Positions 24,287 to 32,214 of a DNA stretch of 32,519 nucleotides are shown in pieces. The notes beneath the pieces are model-generated. The model worked only from the letters and a program-made list of their open reading frames with translations. It had not been told where the DNA came from and ran no database searches. The stretch comes from an uncultured Acetatifactor sp. (GTDB lineage Bacteria > Bacillota > Clostridia > Lachnospirales > Lachnospiraceae), in contig CANQUQ010000025.1 in NCBI GenBank assembly GCA_947627115.1, positions 1 through 32,519 on the forward strand. The letters are read 5' to 3'. Every line of letters starts with the position of its first letter. The first letter of the stretch is position 1. Made by a program: the position numbers and the translations under genes.

Positions 24287-25774
24287 ATGGAAGTATTATA
24301 CAACAGCACGAGAAGTAAGGGAGTTGCGGTCAAGGCTTCGGAGGCCATTCTGAAGGGACTGTCCGAGGACGGAGGATTGTTCGTCCCGGATCATATTCCG
24401 CAGCTGGACATCGGTCTGAAGGAATTGTCAGGTATGACGTATCGGCAGGTCGCCTATGAGGTGATGAAGCTGTACCTTACCGACTATACGCGGGAGGAGC
24501 TGGAGACCTGTATTGAAAGGGCTTACGATTCCAAGTTCGACACGGAGGAGATCGCTCCTCTGAGGGAGGCTGACGGGGCATATTATCTGGAGCTGTTTCA
24601 CGGGGCGACGATAGCCTTCAAGGATATGGCGCTGTCTATCCTGCCCCATCTGATGATTACCGCGGCCAGAAAGAATCATGTAAAAAACGAGATCGTCATT
24701 TTGACAGCCACCTCCGGCGATACCGGCAAGGCCGCTCTGGCAGGGTTCGCAGGGGTGGAGGGAACCAGGATCGTTGTATTCTATCCAAAGAACGGAGTCA
24801 GCCCTATCCAGGAAAAGCAGATGGTGACGCAGAAGGGTGACAATACGCTGGTAGTAGGGATTCACGGCAATTTTGATGATGCCCAGACCGGCGTGAAAAA
24901 AATATTCTCTGACAGAGAGCTGGAGAGGGAATTGAGGGAGAAAGGATTTCAGCTATCCTCTGCCAACTCCATAAACATCGGGAGGCTGGTGCCTCAGATC
25001 TGTTATTATGTGTATGCATATGTGCAGCTGCTGGCAAAAGGCAGGATCAGCGAGGGCGAACAGATCAACGTGGTAGTGCCCACCGGCAATTTCGGCAATA
25101 TTCTGGCGGCTTTCTATGCAAAGAACATGGGGCTGCCGATTCATAAGCTGATCTGTGCCTCCAATGAGAACAAGGTGCTTTATGACTTTTTCCGAACCGG
25201 TACTTATGACAGGAACAGGGAGTTCGTATTGACATCCTCCCCCTCCATGGACATACTGATCTCCAGTAATCTGGAGCGTCTGATCTACCGCATTGCAGGA
25301 GAGGATGCGGACAGGAACAGAGAACGGATGGAGGCGTTGAGCAGTCAGGGCCTTTATGAGATCAGCCCGTCAATGAAGGAAGAATTAAAGGATTTTTACG
25401 GGAATTACGCCGACGAGAAGGAGACGGCCGCGGAGATAAAGCGCCTGTATCAGACCTGCGGCTATGTGCTGGACACTCACACTGCGGTAGCCAGTGCGGT
25501 ATACCGAAAATATATCGCAGATACCCATGATACGGTCAGGACTGTGATCGCATCTACGGCGAGCCCGTTCAAGTTCACCAGAAGAGTCATGGATGCGATC
25601 GATGAAAGGTACAGCGCCATGGGTGATTTTGAGCTGGTGGACGAGCTTTCAAAAATTTCCGGTGTAAAGGTCCCGAAGGCGATCGAGGAGATCCGCACAG
25701 CGCCCGTCCTGCACAACAAACAGTGCGATGTGGATGAGATGAAGGACACGCTGATGGAATTTCTGGACCTTTGA
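24287..25774 (+). CDS. thrC: Threonine synthase
   Basis: The 495-residue PLP enzyme converts O-phosphohomoserine to threonine. The N-terminal segment VLYNSTRSKGVAVKASEAILKGLSEDGGLFVP is typical of the long (class I) form. The PLP lysine is Lys112 in HGATIAFKDMALS. The phosphate-binding ATSGDTGKAALAG and the conserved VVPTGNFGNILA are also present. The start follows GAGGAG. It has its own promoter and is 33 bases before the serpin gene, with no terminator between, so some read-through into the serpin is likely. Confidence 0.97.
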   Translation: MEVLYNSTRSKGVAVKASEAILKGLSEDGGLFVPDHIPQLDIGLKELSGMTYRQVAYEVMKLYLTDYTREELETCIERAYDSKFDTEEIAPLREADGAYYLELFHGATIAFKDMALSILPHLMITAARKNHVKNEIVILTATSGDTGKAALAGFAGVEGTRIVVFYPKNGVSPIQEKQMVTQKGDNTLVVGIHGNFDDAQTGVKKIFSDRELERELREKGFQLSSANSINIGRLVPQICYYVYAYVQLLAKGRISEGEQINVVVPTGNFGNILAAFYAKNMGLPIHKLICASNENKVLYDFFRTGTYDRNREFVLTSSPSMDILISSNLERLIYRIAGEDADRNRERMEALSSQGLYEISPSMKEELKDFYGNYADEKETAAEIKRLYQTCGYVLDTHTAVASAVYRKYIADTHDTVRTVIASTASPFKFTRRVMDAIDERYSAMGDFELVDELSKISGVKVPKAIEEIRTAPVLHNKQCDVDEMKDTLMEFLDL

Positions 25775-25807
25775 TTCCGGTGTCGGGACGGTCGGGGAGA
25801 AGAATGT

Positions 25808-27085
25808 ATGAAAAGGAACCATATTGCCGTTATCGGTTGTATGATGCTGGCGGCGCTGGCGGTCTCCGGATGCCAGGATGCAGTGACTCAGGAGGAGGGG
25901 CAGGAATCCGTTCAGCAGCAGGCCGTTCAGCAGGAATATGCTTCGCCTGACGGTAAGGCAGACGACGAGGGCTGGGGCGTGGCGGATCCGTACAGATTTT
26001 TGAGAGAAGCGGGAGTTCAGATGTTTCAGTACTTTCTGGAGCCAGGGGAAAATACGCTTGTCTCTCCCCTTTCTATTCTCGGATCGCTGGGAATGACCGC
26101 GTGCGGCGCAGGCGGAGAAACAGAAGCTCAGACGGTGCGTGTGTTCGGCGGCAGTCAGAGCAGCAGGGCTCTGACAATTTACTATGGGGATTATGTCCGG
26201 GAGCTTTCCCAGGGCGATAAATATGAGCTGGCGCTTGCCAACTCCCTTTGGCTCAGGGACATGTCGGATCTCGACGTAAATGAAGTTTTTGCCGATTCGT
26301 GTTCGGATTACTATCACGCAGAAGTCTGCCGGGTACCTCTTGACGGATCCGCGGCGGAAGAGATCAACAGATGGGCAGATGAGAACACAGGGGGCATGAT
26401 TCCGGTGATTTCAGACGATATCCCGGAGAGTGCAGGGATGTGTCTTGTCAGCGTCCTGGCGTTTGATGCGGAATGGGCTTCCGGCTATGGGGAAAACGAA
26501 GTGCGCGAGGGGATCTTTACTGCGTCTGACGGGAGAAGGCAGAGCGCGGAGATGATGTACTCTGAGGAACAGAGGTATCTTCAGGGTGACGGCGCGGCAG
26601 GCTTTATAAAGTATTATGCCGATGAAAAATATGCCTTTGTCGCGCTGCTGCCGGACGAGGGCACCGGCGTATCACAATATGTGTCGGAGCTTGCTCAGGA
26701 GCCGGGGGCGCTGACAGAGCTTTTGGAGAATGCCGCAGAGGAAAGGGTAAGTGTTGCCATTCCCAAATTTCAATGCTCATACTGCAGCGAGCTTCAGGAT
26801 GATTTGAAGGCAATGGGCATGGAAAAAGCATTTAATGCCGAAGAAGCCGATTTTTCATTTATCAGCAGTTCTGCACGGCTCTATATAGACAAGGTCCTGC
26901 ACGGGACGTATATCGCTGTGGACGAGAGAGGGACAGGGACCGGCGCTGCCGCACCCGGCGCGGAGGATGCTGAGGCCTCTGAGGATATCAGGACCGTATA
27001 TTTGGACAGGCCCTTTCTCTACATGATCATTGACTGCGAGGAAAATGTTCCCTTGTTCATAGGAACACTGGATCATTTGGAATAG
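25808..27085 (+). CDS. Serpin-family protease inhibitor, lipoprotein
   Basis: The 425-residue protein has a lipoprotein signal (LAVSGC, Cys22), a Gln/Glu-rich linker (about 24-55) and a serpin fold (about 60-425). Serpin landmarks are NTLVSPLSILGSLGMTACGAGGET, LALANSLWL, VSVAIPKFQC, and the signature VYLDRPFLYMI near the end. The reactive-centre region starts at Glu373. It has a Gly-Thr-rich hinge with an AAA run, as in inhibitory serpins, and the scissile area, placed by alignment with alpha-1-antitrypsin spacing, is rich in Ala, Glu and Asp. Serpins trap serine or cysteine proteases by suicide inhibition. The target is unknown; a host elastase-like or Glu-preferring enzyme would fit the loop, by inference. 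It is followed by a terminator. Confidence 0.88.
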   Translation: MKRNHIAVIGCMMLAALAVSGCQDAVTQEEGQESVQQQAVQQEYASPDGKADDEGWGVADPYRFLREAGVQMFQYFLEPGENTLVSPLSILGSLGMTACGAGGETEAQTVRVFGGSQSSRALTIYYGDYVRELSQGDKYELALANSLWLRDMSDLDVNEVFADSCSDYYHAEVCRVPLDGSAAEEINRWADENTGGMIPVISDDIPESAGMCLVSVLAFDAEWASGYGENEVREGIFTASDGRRQSAEMMYSEEQRYLQGDGAAGFIKYYADEKYAFVALLPDEGTGVSQYVSELAQEPGALTELLENAAEERVSVAIPKFQCSYCSELQDDLKAMGMEKAFNAEEADFSFISSSARLYIDKVLHGTYIAVDERGTGTGAAAPGAEDAEASEDIRTVYLDRPFLYMIIDCEENVPLFIGTLDHLE

Positions 27086-27089
27086 TGCG

Positions 27090-27110
27090 TCGGATCCGGG
27101 ATGGATCCGA
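27090..27110. repeat. Short inverted repeat after the serpin gene
   Basis: TCGGATCC and GGATCCGA are inverted around GGGAT. It lies between the serpin stop codon and the terminator, with no T run. It may help end or stabilise the serpin mRNA; no function is shown. Confidence 0.6.
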
Positions 27111-27136
27111 TGTCTCAGAGCAAGACATCTTTGGTG

Positions 27137-27163
27137 AAAGCACCCGTGCAGAGGGTGCTTTTT
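27137..27163 (+). terminator. Rho-independent terminator after the serpin gene
   Basis: AAAGCACCC and GGGTGCTTT form a 9-base stem with a 7-base loop, followed by more T. It ends the thrC-serpin unit before deoC. Confidence 0.9.
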
Positions 27164-27209
27164 CAAAGGGAAGCGAACAATGGCCGGAAACGGCGGAACA
27201 GGAGATGCT

Positions 27210-27875
27210 ATGACGACAAAAGAAATGCTTGGCAGGGTAGATCACACACAGTTAAAGGCATTCGCCACCTGGGAGGATATCAGGAAGCTGTGCGACGAGG
27301 CGGTCAGATTCGGCACCGCCAGCGTCTGCGTGCCTCCCACATATGTGAGACGGATCCATAATACCTACGGGGACAGGATCAATATCTGCACGGTGGTAGG
27401 GTTCCCGCTGGGATACAGCGTGACGGCGGCAAAGGCGGCGGAGGTGGAACAGGCGCTGGCAGACGGCTGCAATGAGATCGACATGGTGGTGAACATCAGC
27501 GATGTGAAGAACGGGCTTTACGAAAAGGTGGAGCAGGAGATACGCACTCTGAAACAGATCTGCGGGGATCACATCCTGAAAGTGATCGTCGAGACCTGCT
27601 ATCTGACCGAAGAAGAAAAAATTGCCATGTGCAGGGCCGTTACCGACGCCGGCGCCGATTACATCAAAACGTCCACGGGCTTCGGCACGGGCGGCGCCAC
27701 AAGGGCGGATGTGGAGCTTTTCAGAAAGCACATCGGACCGAACGTGAAGATCAAGGCCGCCGGGGGAGTGTCTACGCTGGAAGATCTGGAAATGTTCATT
27801 GAGCTGGGCTGCGACCGCATCGGGACATCCAGGGCGGTAGGGCTCTGTGCGGACAGCGCGGAGCAGGACCGTTAG
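27210..27875 (+). CDS. deoC: Deoxyribose-phosphate aldolase
   Basis: The 221-residue TIM-barrel enzyme cleaves 2-deoxyribose-5-phosphate to glyceraldehyde-3-phosphate and acetaldehyde in deoxynucleoside breakdown. The Schiff-base lysine is Lys153 in YIKTSTGFGTGGAT; Asp91 (NEIDMVVNI) and Lys182 (VKIKAAGGV) complete the catalytic set. The early DHTQLK matches the family. Two starts are possible: the ATG at 27210 after AGGAG, chosen because it gives the normal short N-terminus, and an in-frame ATG at 27180 with AAGGGAAG upstream, which adds 10 residues. No other nucleoside genes adjoin it. The next gene starts 30 bases after the stop. Confidence 0.95.
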   Translation: MTTKEMLGRVDHTQLKAFATWEDIRKLCDEAVRFGTASVCVPPTYVRRIHNTYGDRINICTVVGFPLGYSVTAAKAAEVEQALADGCNEIDMVVNISDVKNGLYEKVEQEIRTLKQICGDHILKVIVETCYLTEEEKIAMCRAVTDAGADYIKTSTGFGTGGATRADVELFRKHIGPNVKIKAAGGVSTLEDLEMFIELGCDRIGTSRAVGLCADSAEQDR

Positions 27876-27905
27876 ACAATACAGTGGAAAGAGACGGGCA
27901 AAGGA

Positions 27906-29738
27906 ATGGAAAATCAAAAAGTCACAGAAAGACTTGCGGCTCTTCGCGCCGTTATGGCAGAGAGGCACATTGACTGTTATCTGATACCAACCGAGGATTT
28001 TCACAATTCGGAGTATGTGAGCGACTATTTCAAGGTCAGAGAGTATTTCTGCGGTTTTACCGGCTCCAACGGCACGCTCCTGATATGGCAGGAGGGAGCG
28101 GGGCTGTGGACTGACGGCAGATATTTCATACAGGCGGAGAAGGAGCTTGCGGGAACCGGAGTGAAGCTGTTCCGGATGCAGGAGGAGGGCGTGCCCACCG
28201 TCGAGGAATTTCTGAAAGAAAATATGCGGGAGGGCCAGACCCTGGGGTTTGACGGACGGGTGGTGTCCGCCAGGCTGGGACAGAGATATGAGAAGGCGTT
28301 GGCGGACCGGGGGATCGACATTGCCTATGAGGAGGATCTGGCGGAGAGCATATGGACCGACAGACCCGCTTTTCCCGCGGGAAAGGTGACGGTATTGGAC
28401 GAAGCACTGGCGGGCGAGAGCGTGGAGAGCAAGCTGGAGCGCACGCTGGCGCAGGTGGAGAAGGAGGGCGGAGACAGTCTGCTGCTGACCAAGCTGGACG
28501 ATCTGATGTGGCTCTTCAACATCAGGGGCTGCGATGTGGCGTGCAATCCGGTGGCTATGTCCTACGGTTATCTGGAGAGGGACAGAGCAATATTGTTCAT
28601 TCAAGAGGCTGCCCTGGATGCGGGGGCGCGGAAGTATCTTGCGGAGAAAAAAATTCAGGTGGAGGAGTATTCTTCCGTGATGCCCTTTCTGGAAAGGCTT
28701 CCGGAGGGCGGAAGCATCCTGATCGATGCCCGCTGCGTGAGCTATGCCCTGTACAGGACGCTGGCCAGGCGCCATGCTCTGATCGACAGGCCGAATCCCA
28801 CCGAAGGGCTGAAGGCGGTGAAGAACCCTACGGAATTGGCCCGCATGGAGGAGATTTACTTAAAGGACAGTGTGGCTGTGACAAAATTTATCTTCTGGCT
28901 GAAAACAAATATCGGAAAGCGGGAGATCACCGAAATGACGGCTGCCGATCATCTGGAAAAGCTGCGCAGAGAGATACCGGAATTCCTCGATCTGTCCTTT
29001 CCTACCATTTCCGCCTACCGGGGGAATGCCGCCATGATGCACTATGAGGCCACGCCGGAGAGCTGTGCCGTACTGAAGCCGGAGGGAATGCTGCTTGTGG
29101 ATTCCGGCGGACAGTATCTGGGCGGCACTACGGATGTGACGCGCACCATTGTTCTCGGCCCCCTCACCGAGGAGGAAAAGAGACACTACACGGCGGTGGC
29201 CGCCGGTATGCTCCAGCTGTCCGCCGCGCGCTGGCTCTACGGCTGCACCGGGCGGAATCTGGATATTCTGGCACGTCAGCCCCTCTGGAATATGGGACTG
29301 GACTACAGGTGCGGCACCGGCCACGGCGTGGGCTATATCCTGAACGTACATGAGGGGCCTCACAGTCTGAGGTGGCGATATACCGCCGGCGTCGGAGAGA
29401 CCGTTCTGGAGGCGGGCATGGATGTGACGGATGAACCCGGAGTCTATATTGAAGGGAAATACGGTATCCGGATCGAAAATGTCCTGGTGGCCCAGGAGGA
29501 TGTGAAGAACGAATACGGACAATTCATGCACTTTAAGACGCTGACCTGGGTTCCCATCGACATGGAAGCCATTGACGAAGGATATCTGACCGAGGAGCAG
29601 AAAATGTGGCTGTACAATTATCAGAAGCAGGTGTACGATAAGGTGTCGCCCTACCTGAGCGAAGAAGAGGCCGAGTGGCTGAAAAAAGAGACCAGGGCGG
29701 ATCAGACGGCGATTCTGAAATACGAAAAGCGGAAATAG
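27906..29738 (+). CDS. Xaa-Pro aminopeptidase, large M24B form
   Basis: The 610-residue protein has two creatinase-like N-terminal domains (about residues 5-150 and 160-305) and a C-terminal pita-bread M24 metallopeptidase domain (about 315-530) with a further tail. The dinuclear metal ligands are all present: Asp399 and Asp410 (VDSGGQYLGGTTDVTRTI), His473 (GHGVGYILNVHEGP), Glu510 (DEPGVY) and Glu524. The three-domain, roughly 600-residue layout resembles eukaryotic APP1 and many Bacteroides and Clostridia enzymes, rather than the 440-residue E. coli PepP. It removes N-terminal residues that precede proline from peptides. AAAGGA lies directly against the ATG, so its spacing is poor, but no better start is visible near by. 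Confidence 0.92.
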   Translation: MENQKVTERLAALRAVMAERHIDCYLIPTEDFHNSEYVSDYFKVREYFCGFTGSNGTLLIWQEGAGLWTDGRYFIQAEKELAGTGVKLFRMQEEGVPTVEEFLKENMREGQTLGFDGRVVSARLGQRYEKALADRGIDIAYEEDLAESIWTDRPAFPAGKVTVLDEALAGESVESKLERTLAQVEKEGGDSLLLTKLDDLMWLFNIRGCDVACNPVAMSYGYLERDRAILFIQEAALDAGARKYLAEKKIQVEEYSSVMPFLERLPEGGSILIDARCVSYALYRTLARRHALIDRPNPTEGLKAVKNPTELARMEEIYLKDSVAVTKFIFWLKTNIGKREITEMTAADHLEKLRREIPEFLDLSFPTISAYRGNAAMMHYEATPESCAVLKPEGMLLVDSGGQYLGGTTDVTRTIVLGPLTEEEKRHYTAVAAGMLQLSAARWLYGCTGRNLDILARQPLWNMGLDYRCGTGHGVGYILNVHEGPHSLRWRYTAGVGETVLEAGMDVTDEPGVYIEGKYGIRIENVLVAQEDVKNEYGQFMHFKTLTWVPIDMEAIDEGYLTEEQKMWLYNYQKQVYDKVSPYLSEEEAEWLKKETRADQTAILKYEKRK

Positions 29739-29740
29739 AA

Positions 29741-29786
29741 GAAGAGCGTCCCATTTTTGTCCGGAGCGGCAGGGGGCGCTTTTCTT
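29741..29786 (+). terminator. Probable terminator after the Xaa-Pro aminopeptidase gene
   Basis: GAAGAGCGTCCC pairs with GGGGCGCTTTTC, with two wobble pairs, around a 20-base loop, followed by TT. The loop is long and the T tract is inside the stem, so the call is moderate. Confidence 0.6.
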
Positions 29787-29948
29787 GTGCGCAGGACGGA
29801 GCTGATAGAGCCTGATGCCGTGCGATGGGCAGATTGCTGTCTGATGCGACCTGATACCTGATACCATGCAAATAAACTACTTTTTTTATAAGGCAGAATC
29901 TTGTTTACAATTATCAGAAGATAAGACATAAAATTTTTTATTTTGGTA

Positions 29949-29979
29949 TTGACTCTCCCGCAGCGTAACAGTTTACGAT
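29949..29979 (+). promoter_or_regulatory. MerR-type promoter and operator with 19-base spacer
   Basis: TTGACT (29949-29954) and TACGAT (29974-29979) are separated by 19 bases, the long spacer typical of promoters activated by MerR regulators through DNA twisting. The spacer holds a 21-base imperfect dyad (29952-29972) whose strongest arms are CGC and GCG around a central A and ACT/AGT at the ends. It stands 21 bases before the MerR gene, so autoactivation is likely. Confidence 0.7.
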
Positions 29980-29999
29980 TGAAACGAAAGGAGGAAATC

Positions 30000-30839
30000 A
30001 TGAAAACTGTAAAGGAGGTGTCGGAGATAACCGGAGTAAGTATAAGGACGTTGAGATATTATGACGAAATCGGTTTATTAAAGCCAACGGAATTAACGGA
30101 GGCTGGTTATCGGCTATATGACAACAAAGCATTGGAAAAGCTGCAGGAAATTATGTTCTTTAGGGAATTGGAAATTCCATTAGCAGACATTAAAAAAATC
30201 ATGGATAACCCCAATTATGATAAAGAACAGGCTTTATTAGCTCAGAAATCTTTATTAGAGCAGAAACGAAATCGGTTAAATGGGATTATTGAGTTAATAA
30301 CAGACGTAATGAAAGGAGTGAATACTATGAGTTTTGGAGCATTTAGCAACGAAGAAGTTCAGAAAATGGTAGACCATACTTTGGAATGTATGTCAAAAGA
30401 AAGCCTTGATGAGCAAGTGGAGAAATACGGAAGTATGGAAAAGTACAAAGAGCATTTGGTTTCCGGCTTTGCCAATGAGCAGGCTGCCGCAGACTTATTG
30501 AAGTGGTATGGCAGCAAAGAAAAGGTAATAGAATCCGTTATGCAGTCAACTGGGAGCAGCGAAGAAATAAAGCAGGAACAAGAGGAAAATGCAAAAATCT
30601 ATAAACAGTTTATGGCTGCAAAAAAAGCTGGCGATATGGATATGGCACATTCCGCCGTTGAAAGGCTTGCAGAGAATTACAAGACAATGTTCGCGCTTGA
30701 TAATGCAAGAAATATTCTGCTTGATTTGGCAAAAGAATATTTGCAGGGCGAAAAACTTGCAGAAGCGACCGATAGCCGGTTCGGAAAAGGCTGCTCTGAA
30801 TATGTTGCTCATGCCATTCAACATTATTATGGGGCATAA
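30000..30839 (+). CDS. MerR-family regulator with TipAS drug-binding domain
   Basis: The 279-residue protein has an N-terminal MerR winged helix (about residues 1-70; VKEVSEITGVSIRTLRYYDEIGLL, EAGYRLYD), a coiled-coil dimer helix (about 75-110) and a TipAS domain (about 150-275, with YGSMEKYKEHL and the C-terminal AIQHYYGA). TipA proteins bind thiopeptides and other cyclic drugs and then activate their own promoter. The frame opens at 29943; the ATG at 30000 follows AAAGGAGG and gives MKTVKEVSEI. The gene is AT-rich with codon use unlike the upstream genes, a sign of transfer. No resistance or efflux gene lies directly after it. Confidence 0.9.
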   Translation: MKTVKEVSEITGVSIRTLRYYDEIGLLKPTELTEAGYRLYDNKALEKLQEIMFFRELEIPLADIKKIMDNPNYDKEQALLAQKSLLEQKRNRLNGIIELITDVMKGVNTMSFGAFSNEEVQKMVDHTLECMSKESLDEQVEKYGSMEKYKEHLVSGFANEQAAADLLKWYGSKEKVIESVMQSTGSSEEIKQEQEENAKIYKQFMAAKKAGDMDMAHSAVERLAENYKTMFALDNARNILLDLAKEYLQGEKLAEATDSRFGKGCSEYVAHAIQHYYGA

Positions 30840-30852
30840 CAAGGTGAAATAA

Positions 30853-31059
30853 CAACAAACTATTTACAATGGGCAGCGGGATCAGTATATTTTCCCGCTG
30901 CCCTGTTATTTCTGCCGGAGAAGAAACGGGAAAGCAAGAATTGCTGTCATTGAAAACGGGCATATCGGCAGGGATACCGAGGACAACATTAAAATCCGGC
31001 TTGTTGCAGCCCTGTTCAAGTTCCGTTTTGATGAACAGGAAGTCAAAAGTGCAAAATAG
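30853..31059 (+). pseudogene. Open frame without start codon, possible gene remnant
   Basis: A 68-codon frame runs from just after a TAA at 30850-30852 to a TAG at 31057-31059, with no ATG at its beginning. The translation looks protein-like: a Cys-x2-Cys pair (CYFC), then KARIAVIENGHIG, then LVAALFKFRFDEQEV. The competing frame 30869-31087 starts with ATG but has less protein-like composition and no ribosome-binding site. I do not recognise the family. It may be the tail of a gene lost when this AT-rich segment was assembled. Confidence 0.3.
30871..30903 (+). terminator. Strong hairpin after the MerR gene, possible terminator
   Basis: GGGCAGCGGGA and TCCCGCTGCCC form an 11-base perfect stem with an 11-base loop, 31 bases after the MerR stop. 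Only a weak T-rich stretch follows (TGTTATTT), so termination is plausible but not certain. It also lies within the remnant frame described separately. Confidence 0.55.
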
Positions 31060-31201
31060 AAAAATTCATAACCGTATGCTAAAATGATATAGAAAACGAC
31101 AAAAAAGTTCCCCGACCAGTGGTTGAATCTCCCCAATCCAACCATTGGTTCGTGTGAAAAACATACAGTTAGGCGTATCGTTCAAGGCGAAAGGAGAAAA
31201 A
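30904..31201. other. Non-coding region between the MerR and XRE genes
   Basis: This is the main part of the only stretch over 300 bases (30840-31201) without an intact gene. It holds the rest of the remnant frame, a possible extended -10 TGCTAAAAT (31077-31085) that could serve the XRE gene, and an inverted repeat at 31115-31149. Nothing else is recognised. Confidence 0.5.
31115..31149. repeat. Inverted repeat in the leader of the XRE gene
   Basis: ACCAGTGGTTG and CAACCATTGGT pair at 10 of 11 positions (the other can form G-U in RNA) around a 13-base loop. It lies about 30 bases downstream of the possible extended -10 and about 50 before the start codon, so it may be an operator for the XRE protein or an RNA structure in its leader. 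Confidence 0.55.
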
Positions 31202-32029
31202 ATGATGAAGAATCAGGCAGAGATTGGAAAATTCATTGCCAAATGCCGTAAAGAGAAAAAACTGACTCAAGCGCAGTTGGCAGAAAAATTGAACATTACA
31301 GATAGGGCGGTATCTAAATGGGAAACAGGTAAAAGTATGCCCGATTCATCTATAATGTTAGAGCTTTGCGAAATATTGGGAATCACAGTAAACGAGTTGT
31401 TGAGCGGAGAGGAAATTGACATGGAAAGTTTTGAAAAAAAGGCAGATGAGAATTTGATTGCTTTGAAAAGGAAAGATGAAAATAACATGACAAAGAATGT
31501 GATTATTTCAATTTTGTTTTCTGTAACTCTTTTGATAGGGATTATGGTATGTCTTATTTGCAATATTGCGATATCCGGTAATTTAACATGGGCACCGATC
31601 CCGGTCAGTTCCATTGTTTTTGCATGGGTCATATCTTTTCCAAGTATTATATTGGGGAAAAGAGGGGTTGTTGTAAGTTTAATATCATTAAGCGTTTTTA
31701 TCATTCCCTATTTATTTTTGTTAGGCAATTTAGTAAAAGTGAAAGAAGTATTTTCAGTTGGTGCAGTAGTGGCGGTAATTTCAATCGTTTTCTTATGGAT
31801 AATAGCTGCAACTTTTAACTACATTGGAAAAACAAGGAAGTTAATTGCTTTAGGGACAACCTTTTTGTTAACTATCCCATTCGTGATCATTGTCAATGTA
31901 GTGCTATCAAAAATGATAGAGGAGCCTATTTTTGACATATGGGATATGCTGTCTATCTTTATATTGTTGATATTTGCATTTGTTTCTTTTATTTGTGACT
32001 ATGCTAAGAAAAAGGGCTTGATGAAGTAA
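31202..32029 (+). CDS. XRE-family regulator with a multi-helix membrane domain
   Basis: The 275-residue protein has a Cro/C1 helix-turn-helix at about residues 8-62 (FIAKCRKEKKLTQAQLAEKL, DRAVSKWETGKSMPD), a charged linker (about 66-100) and about six predicted membrane helices from residue 98 to the end. Such HTH-membrane proteins are frequent in Firmicutes and may sense membrane stress or act as membrane-tethered repressors, but the function is not established. The frame opens at 31145; the ATG at 31202 has AAAGGAG 5 bases upstream, and an ATG at 31205 is equally possible. Like the MerR gene it is AT-rich. Confidence 0.85.
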   Translation: MMKNQAEIGKFIAKCRKEKKLTQAQLAEKLNITDRAVSKWETGKSMPDSSIMLELCEILGITVNELLSGEEIDMESFEKKADENLIALKRKDENNMTKNVIISILFSVTLLIGIMVCLICNIAISGNLTWAPIPVSSIVFAWVISFPSIILGKRGVVVSLISLSVFIIPYLFLLGNLVKVKEVFSVGAVVAVISIVFLWIIAATFNYIGKTRKLIALGTTFLLTIPFVIIVNVVLSKMIEEPIFDIWDMLSIFILLIFAFVSFICDYAKKKGLMK

Positions 32030-32091
32030 TAAAAAGGATTTCAGTTCTGCCTGGTTTTTTGATTAGTCAATCAAGGTTTGCTTTTTATGAC

Positions 32092-32120
32092 TGGACAGGG
32101 CAGGTCTTATCTGTTACAAT
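32092..32120 (+). promoter_or_regulatory. Promoter of the Rpn-like gene
   Basis: TGGACA (32092-32097) and TACAAT (32115-32120) are spaced by exactly 17 bases, and the -10 is extended by TG one base upstream. It lies about 95 bases before the start codon. Confidence 0.7.
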
Positions 32121-32214
32121 GCTATTGTCATTGAAAAATCGAACATTCTTATTTCTCACGCAATTCTGCGGCATTTTTCAGGACAAAAATCAAATCTACA
32201 GGAGGGATCTGCCT

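Noticed and set aside
27252..28775. A 507-codon open frame on the minus strand across deoC and the aminopeptidase gene
   Set aside because: It is antisense to two genes with complete active sites and shows no recognisable domain or ribosome-binding site.
32059..32074. TTGATT / AATCAA inverted repeat as terminator of the XRE gene
   Set aside because: It has only six AT-rich pairs and no T tract directly after it; too weak to call.
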